From: Siphonodentalium dalli
Lineage: Eukaryota; Mollusca; Scaphopoda; Gadilida; Siphonodentaliidae
Direction: 5' to 3'
DNA: 64,000 nt
Assembly: GCA_032622095.1 (NCBI GenBank)
Contig: CP136069.1
Coordinates: 46,536,194-46,600,193, forward strand
Part shown: positions 11,401-20,729 of the stretch, one piece after another
Layout: each line of letters opens with the position of its first letter
Position numbering within the stretch: the stretch's first letter is position 1
Made by a program: the position numbers and the translations under genes
The notes under the pieces: model-generated
Told to the model about the DNA's origin: nothing
What the model saw: only the letters and a program-made list of their open reading frames with translations
The model's database searches: none

Positions 11401-11970
11401 TTAATCATTGTCTGAATCTTCGACCGTTAGTTTTACTTCTAAGAGTTTCTGGAATTTTCTCATCGCTTCATCTGCAGCCCATTCATTATTATATCCGTGT
11501 TTGGTCAGTTTGACCATTTTCTTCATGATCATGGTATGTATGCGTGATGTTTTCAATCGATACTGGTATTCTATTAATCGTCTATAACTTTTGAGAAACA
11601 GAGCAAACTCTGTGTCGATGGTATCCTCTTTTCCCGACATGCTCTCATCTCCCGAAATGCTCTCTTCTTCTTTCACATCATTGGTGACGCGTTTCATCAT
11701 ACTTTTGAATGTGTCCATCTCGTTGACACATCGCGCAGCTTTCTTACGACCGAATACCGTTCTACTACCGACGACATTACCATCTTCTGAATCTGATAGC
11801 GTTCCCCGTTCATCTTCATCTGAATCTAGAACCGCTTCGTCAGATTCATCGGTATCTTCTCCGAAGAGAGTTGGTTTTGTCTCGGACATAACTCCGTGTT
11901 TAATCTGTTTATGTCTTTGTAGATTGTAGTTCGTCGATAAAATAATGCCACATAAATCACACCCGTGCAT
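11401..11970 (-). CDS. C2H2 zinc-finger, acidic protein (left-arm copy)
   Basis: This 189-codon ORF is the mirror of 13983-14552. The N-terminus has one classical finger (Cys4, Cys7, His20, His25; spacing C-x2-C-x12-H-x4-H). A Ser/Asp/Glu-rich acidic stretch follows at about residues 35-65, then a basic-acidic middle and a C-terminal half rich in Lys, Arg and Met that looks helical. A single finger implies nucleic-acid or protein binding, but no function is known. The copies differ by Ser in this arm versus Arg in the other within the ESMSGKED region. It is the last frame before an AATAAA signal, and its start overlaps the end of the 64-codon frame by 14 bp. I do not recognise the family outside this element. 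Confidence 0.6.
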   Translation of the reverse strand: MHGCDLCGIILSTNYNLQRHKQIKHGVMSETKPTLFGEDTDESDEAVLDSDEDERGTLSDSEDGNVVGSRTVFGRKKAARCVNEMDTFKSMMKRVTNDVKEEESISGDESMSGKEDTIDTEFALFLKSYRRLIEYQYRLKTSRIHTMIMKKMVKLTKHGYNNEWAADEAMRKFQKLLEVKLTVEDSDND

Positions 11971-12151
11971 TATCGCGAATTATTGGAAGAACCATCACTC
12001 TTATAAGTAGCGATAAAAAGAGAGAATAAGGTGTGGTATACAACCGTCGCGCTAAGAGTACGTTCGTCCCGGGGCTAGGGTATAGATATTTGACCGCCTG
12101 TGATTCAATTAATGCCAATTTATCAGTATGGTACTCTATGTATTCATTCAT
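11957..12151 (-). CDS. small ORF between the two zinc-finger ORFs (left arm)
   Basis: A 64-codon frame, identical to 13802-13996, lying between the two finger ORFs. It has a hydrophobic stretch near residues 40-57 that could be a membrane segment. It starts 7 bp after the stop of the first ORF and overlaps the second. It may equally be untranslated or intronic sequence, since a spliced transcript could join the flanking frames. Confidence 0.25.
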   Translation of the reverse strand: MNEYIEYHTDKLALIESQAVKYLYPSPGTNVLLARRLYTTPYSLFLSLLIRVMVLPIIRDNARV

Positions 12152-12158
12152 GATTTGG

Positions 12159-12533
12159 CTAATCGTATGACACTGGTCTTTTCATTTTCTTCTTATTATT
12201 AGACAAACCTCCAACAGACACTCTCTTGCTGGTTTGTTTGGACACTTTACGTGTGTTTATCAACTTATTTGCTGCAACTTCGGCCTTAGCCATTTCAATC
12301 GCTTGAGCGATGGGTGTCACCACGTTAATATGTGGTTTTAGAACGTCTTCTTCACTATCACACTGATGATAATGTTGTTGTTGTTGTTGTTGTTGTTGTG
12401 GCTGATGTGGCTGATGATACTGTTGTTGTTGTTGTTGTTGTTGTTCTGAAGGTGTGTGTTTAACTTTGATATGACGCTTCAAACTATCTTGCCAAGCATA
12501 GACACTTAAGCACTCTTCACATTGATACTTCAT
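12159..12533 (-). CDS. C2H2 zinc-finger, poly-Gln protein (left-arm copy)
   Basis: A 124-codon ORF whose first residues form one finger (Cys5, Cys8, His21, His26). Two glutamine runs follow, separated by a His/Pro/Tyr-rich spacer (about residues 30-57). The basic C-terminus contains KKKMKRP, a plausible nuclear localisation signal. Each glutamine run is one residue shorter than in the right-arm copy (13414-13794), and there are Ile/Thr and Ser/Asn differences near residues 93-103. It sits about 45 bp downstream of a TATA motif and heads the three-ORF unit. Nuclear DNA binding is an inference from the finger and basic tail. Confidence 0.6.
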   Translation of the reverse strand: MKYQCEECLSVYAWQDSLKRHIKVKHTPSEQQQQQQQQYHQPHQPQQQQQQQQHYHQCDSEEDVLKPHINVVTPIAQAIEMAKAEVAANKLINTRKVSKQTSKRVSVGGLSNNKKKMKRPVSYD

Positions 12534-12575
12534 TTTCCTATATAATCAGTGAAATCGAGCGTTCTTCTATGCACC

Positions 12576-12587
12576 TATATTTATATA
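12576..12587 (-). promoter_or_regulatory. TATA box of left-arm unit
   Basis: On the minus strand this reads TATATAAATATA and lies about 43 bp before the first ATG. The identical element is in the right arm at 13360-13371. It is the only strong TATA motif directly ahead of the three-ORF unit. Confidence 0.6.
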
Positions 12588-12812
12588 GAACAGAAACAAG
12601 GGAAACGTGGTGGACTAGTTAACTAGTTCAGGCTGTCGTTCACAACGTCTCTTAGTGTTGTTTGTACTGGATACAAATTTATCACATTAGCTACAATACA
12701 ACCTACCTATCCAAATGTCAATGCAATTATGAGTGATTTCAATATGAACACTCTATTATATAGATATGTGTAACCTGGTGACTGACATGATGATACAGTT
12801 ATGCACTAAATA

Positions 12813-12902
12813 ATGGACTGCTTAACCACAGCAGAATTATAGGTAACTTTTCAGGAGTTAGTCGGAAATATGGCTTGTTGCCATTCATCGGAAAGCTCTC
12901 AC

Positions 12903-12939
<37 letters not shown>

Positions 12940-13135
12940 ATTGCGGTATTTTACTGCGGGGTCCGCCGGCGGCGGACCCCGGCGGCGGTGGCGGCACCGC
13001 CGCCGCAGTAAAATACTGCAATGCCGCCGCCGCCGCCGCCGGCGGTGAGAGCTTTCCGATGAATGGCAACAAGCCATATTTCCGACTAACTCCTGAAAAG
13101 TTACCTATAATTCTGCTGTGGTTAAGCAGTCCATT
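12813..13135. repeat. central GC-rich hairpin at the dyad of the palindrome
   Basis: About 160 bp each side of the centre (near 12973) is reverse-complementary, including GTCGGAAATATGGC and GGAAAGCTCTC. Near the axis come (CGG)n tracts and a core reading GGGTCCGCCGG. The outer part belongs to a repeat family also found alone as a hairpin at 22451-22664, with a half copy at 10050-10098 and its mirror at about 15850-15897. Alanine- or arginine-rich frames here are translations of CGG repeats. Confidence 0.85.
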
Positions 13136-13359
13136 ATTTAGTGCATAACTGTATCATCATGTCAGTCACCAGGTTACACATATCTATATAATAGAGTGTT
13201 CATATTGAAATCACTCATAATTGCATTGACATTTGGATAGGTAGGTTGTATTGTAGCTAATGTGATAAATTTGTATCCAGTACAAACAACACTAAGAGAC
13301 GTTGTGAACGACAGCCTGAACTAGTTAACTAGTCCACCACGTTTCCCTTGTTTCTGTTC

Positions 13360-13371
13360 TATATAAATATA
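13360..13371 (+). promoter_or_regulatory. TATA box of right-arm unit
   Basis: TATATAAATATA lies 42 bp upstream of the ATG at 13414, at a distance that leaves a ~15-25 nt leader. Confidence 0.6.
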
Positions 13372-13413
13372 GGTGCATAGAAGAACGCTCGATTTCACTG
13401 ATTATATAGGAAA

Positions 13414-13794
13414 ATGAAGTATCAATGTGAAGAGTGCTTAAGTGTCTATGCTTGGCAAGATAGTTTGAAGCGTCATATCAAAGTTAAACACACACCTTCA
13501 GAACAACAACAACAACAACAACAACAACAGTATCATCAGCCACATCAGCCACAACAACAACAACAACAACAACAACAACATTATCATCAGTGTGATAGTG
13601 AAGAAGACGTTCTAAAACCACATATTAACGTGGTGACACCCATCGCTCAAGCGATTGAAATGGCTAAGGCCGAAGTTGCAGCAAATAAGTTGACAAACAC
13701 ACGTAAAGTGTCCAAACAAACCAACAAGAGAGTGTCTGTTGGAGGTTTGTCTAATAATAAGAAGAAAATGAAAAGACCAGTGTCATACGATTAG
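13414..13794 (+). CDS. C2H2 zinc-finger, poly-Gln protein (right-arm copy)
   Basis: A 126-codon ORF. One C-x2-C-x12-H-x4-H finger occupies residues 5-26. Two nine-residue glutamine runs flank a short His/Pro spacer. A mixed-charge region (CDSEEDVLKPH onward) leads to a basic end with KKKMKRP. This ATG is the first after the TATA box, and the finger begins four residues later, so the start is well supported. It is followed after 7 bp by a 64-codon frame and then by a second finger ORF. The finger plus basic tail suggests a nuclear DNA-binding protein, possibly a regulator of the element, but no homologue is recognised. Confidence 0.62.
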   Translation: MKYQCEECLSVYAWQDSLKRHIKVKHTPSEQQQQQQQQQYHQPHQPQQQQQQQQQHYHQCDSEEDVLKPHINVVTPIAQAIEMAKAEVAANKLTNTRKVSKQTNKRVSVGGLSNNKKKMKRPVSYD

Positions 13795-13801
13795 CCAAAT
13801 C

Positions 13802-13996
13802 ATGAATGAATACATAGAGTACCATACTGATAAATTGGCATTAATTGAATCACAGGCGGTCAAATATCTATACCCTAGCCCCGGGACGAACGTACTCTTA
13901 GCGCGACGGTTGTATACCACACCTTATTCTCTCTTTTTATCGCTACTTATAAGAGTGATGGTTCTTCCAATAATTCGCGATAATGCACGGGTGTGA
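13802..13996 (+). CDS. small ORF between the two zinc-finger ORFs (right arm)
   Basis: A 64-codon frame identical to the left-arm copy, with a hydrophobic segment near residues 40-57. It shares 14 bp with the next ORF in a different frame. With no codon-level divergence between arms to test, coding status cannot be judged from this window. Confidence 0.25.
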   Translation: MNEYIEYHTDKLALIESQAVKYLYPSPGTNVLLARRLYTTPYSLFLSLLIRVMVLPIIRDNARV

Positions 13997-14552
13997 TTTA
14001 TGTGGCATTATTTTATCGACGAACTACAATCTACAAAGACATAAACAGATTAAACACGGAGTTATGTCCGAGACAAAACCAACTCTCTTCGGAGAAGATA
14101 CCGATGAATCTGACGAAGCGGTTCTAGATTCAGATGAAGATGAACGGGGAACGCTATCAGATTCAGAAGATGGTAATGTCGTCGGTAGTAGAACGGTATT
14201 CGGTCGTAAGAAAGCTGCGCGATGTGTCAACGAGATGGACACATTCAAAAGTATGATGAAACGCGTCACCAATGATGTGAAAGAAGAAGAGAGCATTTCG
14301 GGAGATGAGAGAATGTCGGGAAAAGAGGATACCATCGACACAGAGTTTGCTCTGTTTCTCAAAAGTTATAGACGATTAATAGAATACCAGTATCGATTGA
14401 AAACATCACGCATACATACCATGATCATGAAGAAAATGGTCAAACTGACCAAACACGGATATAATAATGAATGGGCTGCAGATGAAGCGATGAGAAAATT
14501 CCAGAAACTCTTAGAAGTAAAACTAACGGTCGAAGATTCAGACAATGATTAA
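13983..14552 (+). CDS. C2H2 zinc-finger, acidic protein (right-arm copy)
   Basis: A 189-codon ORF with one finger at residues 4-25, an acidic Ser/Asp/Glu tract at about 35-65, and a Lys/Arg/Met-rich, probably helical C-terminal half ending in an acidic tail. It closes the transcription unit: AATAAA follows the stop by 6 nt. If the unit is one mRNA, translation would need reinitiation, leaky scanning or splicing that joins the first finger ORF to this one. One amino-acid difference from the left copy was seen in 189, showing the arms are very close in this region. Confidence 0.62.
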   Translation: MHGCDLCGIILSTNYNLQRHKQIKHGVMSETKPTLFGEDTDESDEAVLDSDEDERGTLSDSEDGNVVGSRTVFGRKKAARCVNEMDTFKSMMKRVTNDVKEEESISGDERMSGKEDTIDTEFALFLKSYRRLIEYQYRLKTSRIHTMIMKKMVKLTKHGYNNEWAADEAMRKFQKLLEVKLTVEDSDND

Positions 14553-14558
14553 ATTTCA

Positions 14559-14564
14559 ATAAAC
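14559..14564 (+). terminator. poly(A) signal of right-arm unit
   Basis: AATAAA lies 6 nt after the stop codon at 14550-14552 and mirrors the left-arm signal. Confidence 0.65.
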
Positions 14565-14649
14565 TTCATCAACATGTTATTCTCGTCTTCGTTATATATC
14601 TATAAGTTGTGGAGGGGGTTTCACCAATATTACATCATGTCCCTTACCA

Positions 14650-15215
14650 CGTGTCACTTTAACATTCCACACCGTGCGTGTATTATCCCCCTTTAATTAT
14701 GTCATAGCATTGGTACATAGAAGACTGTATAACACTATGCCTATGTCTGTATCTGTTGTCACACCGTGAGTGGATTGTCCGCCTTTAATGATGTCATAGC
14801 GTGTGTATATGCAAGACAGTATAACCCTATGATAATGCCTGTAGCTGTTGTTGGTAAGATGTGAAATATAAATTTCAAGGTTCAATTCATTCGTGTAGTA
14901 ATTTTGTATATGTTCAACGCTCTTCATTCGTGCGCTTGTATTGTTAACATTCATTCATAATGAGTGTCCCTTTAGAGTGTCTTGTGTTCCTTTAAGATTC
15001 AAACACCAATATTACATCACGTCCCTTGTTTCGTGTCACTTTAACTCCTTGAGTGTATTGCCCCTTCGAATGATGTCATAGCATGGGTACATGTAAGATA
15101 GTATAACACTATGACTATGTCTATATCTGTTGTTGGTAAGATGTGAAAATATAAATTTCAGTTCATTCGTGTAGTAATTTCGTATATGTTCAACGCTCTT
15201 CATTCGTAAGAGTAA
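14650..15215. repeat. mirror copies of direct repeat B (copies 3 and 2)
   Basis: Reverse complement of 10741-11310, carrying the same truncated and full copies. Confidence 0.75.
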
Positions 15216-15373
15216 TTACCAACTGGAAGTTGTACTATTTTTGATAAACATCGGATTTGCTCATCAGACGATAAGCTGACAATATTTACGTATGGTCTAA
15301 TTAGATTCATGCATAAATGTAAGGTAATTTTTGTTATGGTCAAGTTTTTTGTTAAGACCATGTTCTAACATAG

Positions 15374-15573
15374 ATCGATAAATAAGTTAAAGGTCATTAT
15401 ATTCCACAGTCAAATCTATTGGTGATCGAATTTGATAACTATTTTATTGGAACAACTAAGAGTATTATTTACGTGAGATCAATGAGTCCAATTATTATAA
15501 ATAATAAATTGCAGGCATCGGTGGATACCCGATTGCCACATTTAGTGATCACGTGATAAACTGATAAAATGTC
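15374..15573. repeat. mirror of direct repeat A, copy 2
   Basis: Reverse complement of 10369-10583, and a direct repeat of 16656-16856. Confidence 0.8.
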
Positions 15574-15965
15574 CAAGTGACGTACTATAATGAGCAAAAA
15601 AAAATGAGTTGACCTTCGGCTTCGTCCCGATTGGGTACTGAGCTGACACCGGGGATAAATTGACCAATGACTGCTATTGTATCCTTTGGACAGATATGCG
15701 TGCGCAGACTCGTTTGATGTTCGCTATCGCATTACTATGTTTTAATAGCCGAGCCTTCACTTCTCGTCTGACTCTCTTACCGACAAGACCTGTCTACACA
15801 GTACTTCTCCGGCAGACTATTCATCCACTGATAGGCCTACATACAGGTATGCCCTAAATAATGGACTGCTTAACCACAGCAGAATTATAGGTAACTTTTC
15901 TTTTCTAAACATCGAACTTGTCTGAACCTATCAATTGATACAATAACAGTGATATAATGTTACAT

Positions 15966-16327
15966 CTCATTTTTTTGCTCATTTGCTCATTTTTTTGCTC
16001 ATTTGCTCATTTTTTTGCTCATTTGCTCATTTTTATTGCTCATTTGCTCATTTGTTTGCTCATTTGCTCATTTTTTTGCTCATTTGCTCATTTTCTTGCT
16101 CATTTGCTCATTTTTTTGCTCATTTTCTTGCTCATTTGCTCATTTTTATTGCTCATTTGCTCATTTTCTTGCTCATTTGCTCATTTTCTTGCTCATTTGC
16201 TCATTTTTTTGCTCATTTGCTCATTTTTATTGCTCATTTGCTCATTTTCTTGCTCATTTGCTCATTTTCTTGCTCATTTGCTCATTTTTTTGCTCATTTG
16301 CTCATTTTTTTGCTCATTTGCTCATTG
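15966..16327. repeat. GCTCATTT minisatellite, right arm
   Basis: Reverse complement of the 9692-9988 array, with several extra units and at least one variant (TTTGTTTGCTC) not seen on the left. Overlapping hydrophobic frames here are repeat artefacts. Confidence 0.92.
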
Positions 16328-16339
16328 ATTGGTGCATAC

Positions 16340-16856
16340 TCAAGAGTCATAGACCTGACATCCAATGTACGTTAATGGTGTCATAGCGTGGGTACATAGA
16401 AGACTGTATAACACTATGCCTATGTCCGTATCTGTTGTCACACCGTGAGTGGATTGTCCACCTTTAATGATGTCATAGCGTGTGTACATGCAAGACAGTA
16501 TAATACTATGATTATGTATGTAGCTGTTGTTGGTAAGATGTGAAATATAAATTTCAAGGTTCAATTCATTCGTGTAGTAATTTCGTATATGTTCAACGCT
16601 CTTCATTCGTGCGCTTGTATTGTTAACATTCATTCATAATGAGTGTCCCTTTAGATCGATAAATAAGTTAAAGGTCATTACATTCCACAGTCAAATCTAT
16701 TGGTGATCGAATTTGATAACTATTTTATTGGAACAACTAAGAGTATTATTCACGTGAGATCAATGAGTCCAATTATTATAAATAATATATTGCAGGCATC
16801 GGAGGATACCCGATTGCCACATTTAGTGATCACGTGATAAACTGATAAAATGTCCA
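16340..16856. repeat. mirrors of direct repeats B and A, copies 1
   Basis: Reverse complement of 9168-9665. Confidence 0.8.
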
Positions 16857-17595
16857 AAGCGTAAGTATGAATGTGGGGCGATAAGTGGTTATTACGTAAT
16901 GTTGTTATAACAATGACACCGAATCAATTTCTATTATTGAGTGACCTGGATGTATGCATGTTTTGGATAACTAATTATCGTGTGAATGACACAGTTTATC
17001 AACCTTAATTGATACTAACCCGTTTGTTCAGACATTAAATCGATATGTTTTCTGAATAGCATATAACTGTGAACGGGGAAATAATAGAATTCATTTGGTA
17101 AAGCAAAGGTGTGAAAGACACATTGTTACCACCAATGTCGCGTGTGTGATTGCGTGTACAGCGAATATGACAATTCATTCTGGAGGTTGTAATTTCACAT
17201 TACAATTTTCGACCACTCGTGATTCAACATAGTACATCTCAATACTTCCAATAATTCACGATAATACACACCTGTCATATACTCAATAACTTCATCTGGG
17301 GTAGAGAGAGTGTAAAGAATAAACGCTCTTTATTATTTATGTAAGAGTAATGGTGTCTATTTTCAAGTATGACAATTATATGAACTGCGTCCGATAAACA
17401 CTGGAATGTATGCATTCATATCGATGGTCACAATGTCCAATAAAGCTATTTCTAAACATCGATTAATAATTTCATGAAAAATATTTGAACAAAAAAAAAT
17501 AACGAAAGATATTACACGCAAATAATTTAACATTCGACATTTTTTAATATCGAGATTATCAGAAACCGAAAACTCGTTATAAATTTTTTATTTAA

Positions 17596-17780
17596 ATTTT
17601 TTTTTTAGAGAAATAATTTTGAGGGTTTTGAAATTTTTTCTTTTGAAATTTTGGGGTTTTAAAATTTTTGTTTTGGAAAAATAATTTTAGGGTTTTGAAA
17701 TTTTTTGGAAAAATAATTTTTGGGTTTTGAATTTTTTTTTTTTGGAAAAATAATTTTTGGGTTTTGAAATTTTGGGAATA
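17596..17780. repeat. A/T-rich tandem repeat near right terminus
   Basis: Reverse complement of 8233-8424, with small indels between the copies. Confidence 0.85.
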
Positions 17781-17853
17781 TTTTAGTACAACCAATTTTA
17801 GACCCCAAAGATTCTATTTTTAGATGTGAAGGCAACGAGGCATCTATTCTTCT

Positions 17854-17859
17854 CGCAGG
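17854..17859. repeat. 6-bp target-site duplication, right
   Basis: CGCAGG, same orientation as 8161-8166, directly after the right terminus. Confidence 0.85.
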
Positions 17860-19064
17860 TATGCGGGCTTATTTTGAACGTCTAATTTTACGCCCATATA
17901 TAGAGCGTATTTTCCTCAAATAAGCTATATATGGGCCTAAAACGGGACATTCAAAGTTAAAAAGGTTATTTTCACGAGAACAGGCGGTATAAACATGAAT
18001 TTCACAAGATATTTTTTTTAATTGAGTTTTATTAAAACTGAAGTATTTCTTCCCATTTAATAATTTAATTAATGGAGCAAAGGAGAAAGCAAAAACATTC
18101 TACCATCAACTCTTTTCTTCACCACATGCATGTATCATTTTTTTTTGTCACAAATCAAGTAATACTGAGTTTTATGGGGTTTTTTTCTCTTAAAATATAG
18201 GGGAAAGCTGTAAGAACCAGGCTATTAAATTGTTGTTGTCTGTAAAGTATGTTATCCCGAACGCGCATGGCCTAATGTGCATCAATTACCCAAAAGTTAC
18301 ATGGATTAACACATTACAATTATATGTTGCACATGGGTTTATATATATGAACGTTCTAAAGAGACGGGGTATTTTCAGCTGTCCAATTATTGTATTGCTA
18401 TGTATATCATATTTATTCAAACACTAGCTAAAACAGGTTCCATTCGGGGGCCTTTATTCAGCGTCGGAGGGGCCTGTGGCCCCTTTATGCACATTTGAAC
18501 CTAAATATTCTGAAATAAGCAAAGCCCATAGTGGACTTATACCCGTTATTCTGTTGGATGGCTCGGGCCACAGTGAAAACACATATATGAAGAGCGTACA
18601 TCTGGTCTGTATATAGCTTCATATTGAACAGTGTATTGAACCTACATATTCACATTTATTTGATTCTGAAATAGGCCCATGGTGAGGTTATTTTAATTGG
18701 TGTGTTTTTTATTTATTTAATTAAATGTTTTAAAATAAAAATTAGTGCGATACTGTATGATTTTTAATCTTTTTTCCTTTTTTTATAGTATGTATAACCA
18801 AAAGAACCACACACAAAATGAGACAGACAGACATACGTATAGCACAAGCATTATATTAACAATACATTGATAAATATTATATTCTAGCACTCACTTTTGT
18901 ACGCCCCCAAGTGAATTTCACTTGGGCTACTTTCTCACTGGCTACATTAATAAAATCATACGTGAATCATGTAATGTGGTGTAGTTTTTGTAAAGAGATA
19001 AATAGATTGTTATTCCGTCGGTCATTGGGCGACACACCGTTAGCGCACTTAATGAAGAATGTCA
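17860..19064. other. right flank of the palindrome, unassigned
   Basis: No gene is supported. About 18496-18680 contains sequence related to the left flank (GTTATTCTGTTGGATGGC, GAAGAGCGTACATCTGG). Around 18745-18800 a segment with ATACTGTATGATTTTTAATC recurs near 21812-21886. Confidence 0.4.
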
Positions 19065-19273
19065 TTAACGCCCTCGGGTGTATACTGTCCTAGAGATTCT
19101 AGATAGCTATGGTTCGCTGGGCGTTTTATTTATAGACAATGGGTTTTTCCGGTTGTGACAATTCGCAGTAGGTCCCTATTTAATGAGGGAACGGGTGCGT
19201 ATATGTCAATTGATACGTATTTTAAACAAATAACGACACGATCATCATAATAGTGGTTTGTTCTATCAATCAT

Positions 19274-19305
<32 letters not shown>

Positions 19306-19320
19306 AATACGGAACAAGTC
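19065..19320. repeat. interspersed repeat, copy 2, first part
   Basis: Matches 2678-2985, including the (ATC)n microsatellite, which is longer here. It breaks off after AATACGGAACAAGTC and resumes at about 20179. Confidence 0.8.
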
Positions 19321-20178
19321 TTGCGACTTTTCATCCAAATAACATTATCTGCAATGCTTGTTTACAAATATATGTATCGTCATTCGATATTTACTTGTGA
19401 GTCACTTTAACATATTACTTGTCGTCGAACTCATATTTTATATAATAGATGAATGAGTCTATGAATATTTTGAATTGATCGAGTGTTGGAGCCTCAACAG
19501 CGAAGTATGGCAGAGAGTTCCAGCTATTTACCACCCTCTGCGTGAAGAAATATTTTCCTATGGTCTTGTTAACAATTGGCATCTGTAGCTTTTTATTATG
19601 TCCCCTTGTTCTTCCCGATGTATGTCTTTCTAATAGGTCACAGGCATTGATATTGTAATGACCATTCAACTGTTTATATACCTCGATTAGATCTCCTCTA
19701 AATATTCCATATTTTAAATACATCAGATTGAGTCTTATCACTCGGTCTCGATAGCATAGAGTTTTGATTTGACGAACTTCTAGTTTCGTTGCTTTTCTTT
19801 GTATTTCTCTAACAAAATGCTTTGATATTTGTGATGTGGGCTCCATGCAGAGTTACATTATTCGATGATAGGCCTGACCATGCTTATATAGAGCGATTAG
19901 AAAGTGTCGATGTCCATGTTCGTGAAAGTTCTGTTGACTATGCCCATTATTTGAGAAGCTTTATCGTTTTAGGATATTGTAGGAAGGCTAATCTGGCCGT
20001 GTCAAATTGAGCTATAGCGATGGGATACCTCGAATGACAACACATTTCGGGTTTTCGTGGGGTGTGTATTCGCTGGATGTCTTATAGTTGCAGTATGTAA
20101 CTATTATGACCGCGTTAATTGCTTTCGGTGTTTTGGTATGAACAATGGCTGGGCCATGCACTCTTGGTGGCAACACAA
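19321..20178 (-). mobile_element. insertion carrying a 5'-truncated non-LTR retrotransposon
   Basis: This ~860-bp segment splits the copy-2 repeat, whose two halves match an uninterrupted copy at 2678-3214. It contains the LINE C-terminal frame (19415-19846). From 19852 to about 19945 it also has a stretch repeated at 21664-21760, so the insertion may be composite. No clear target duplication was found at the junctions. Confidence 0.6.
19415..19846 (-). pseudogene. C-terminal fragment of a LINE reverse transcriptase (CR1/Jockey-like)
   Basis: A 143-codon frame resembling the extreme C-terminus of the ORF2 protein of non-LTR retrotransposons. It contains the conserved pattern RDRVIRLNLMYLKYGIFRGD, then IEVYKQLNGHYNI, TRGHNKKL, KYFFTQRVVNSWNSLP and a final L-x2-FK-x-FIDSF. 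This region lies downstream of the RT domain. Endonuclease and RT proper are absent, as expected from the 5' truncation usual for LINE insertions. The start codon is simply the first Met in the fragment. The clade (CR1, L2 or a relative) cannot be fixed from this piece. Confidence 0.85.
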
Positions 20179-20403
20179 TGCCTCCGATTTTTGATTCGCA
20201 TTTAGAAGCTTTCTGGTGTGGTGAATGAGAAACCTGCAGTAATAAGCCGTAGTTTTTTTGTAATAATTTGAAGGATTAGTTGTTTTAACGGAATTCTGAG
20301 GCGGTGCATTCATGTAACCAATATATTTTATATTATAATTTATATTTATGGCTAACAATATGATCTTGAGGGCGTTACCATTTCTGATTATGGTTTTCTT
20401 GTT
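20179..20403. repeat. interspersed repeat, copy 2, second part
   Basis: Resumes at AATGCCTCCG and matches 2989-3214 to the final GGTTTTCTTGTT. Confidence 0.8.
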
Positions 20404-20729
20404 TACACTGTAAAATAAAGAGTTAGGTTTTGGCGCAGATAAATTCGTGCCGGCATTTTGATGATCGAGTTAAGAAATGATTACTGTAAATTTGAGAGAT
20501 AGCTCGGGTTCCGGGCTGTATGTATATAATTGTGTTATTCGGGGTATATACATGTATAAAGTTAGTTTTGTTTGTGGATATCAGCAAGTCAATCAGTGTT
20601 GTCATTAATTACATTTTCTAAGGGTAATCATTGGATCATTTTTTGATACAAGATAGAAGACGTGTATTGCAATACACGCAATGGGCAGTGGACAATGGTA
20701 ATAATGGTGAATAATAAATTAAATTACAT

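Larger units (their letters stand above)
8167..17853. mobile_element. 9.7 kb palindromic, Polinton-like element
   Basis: The left half (8167 to about 12973) is repeated in reverse complement as the right half (about 12974 to 17853). Both ends start AGAAGAATAGATGCC read inward. A perfect 6-bp direct repeat, CGCAGG, flanks it. Termini beginning AG and a 6-bp target duplication are known hallmarks of Polintons/Mavericks, which carry a retrovirus-like integrase; the assignment here rests on the ends only. The arms differ at scattered bases and in minisatellite and poly-Q length, the right arm being about 70 bp longer, so they are not a mechanical copy of one read. Each arm has an A/T-rich terminal repeat, minisatellites, ~200-300 bp direct repeats and one three-ORF transcription unit. 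No polymerase, integrase, ATPase or capsid frame is visible. It could be a non-autonomous derivative, a head-to-head dimer of a ~4.8 kb unit, or partly an assembly product. Confidence 0.85.

Noticed and set aside
12799-13148. Arginine/alanine-rich frames at the palindrome centre
   Set aside because: They are translations of CGG tracts in a hairpin, present on both strands.
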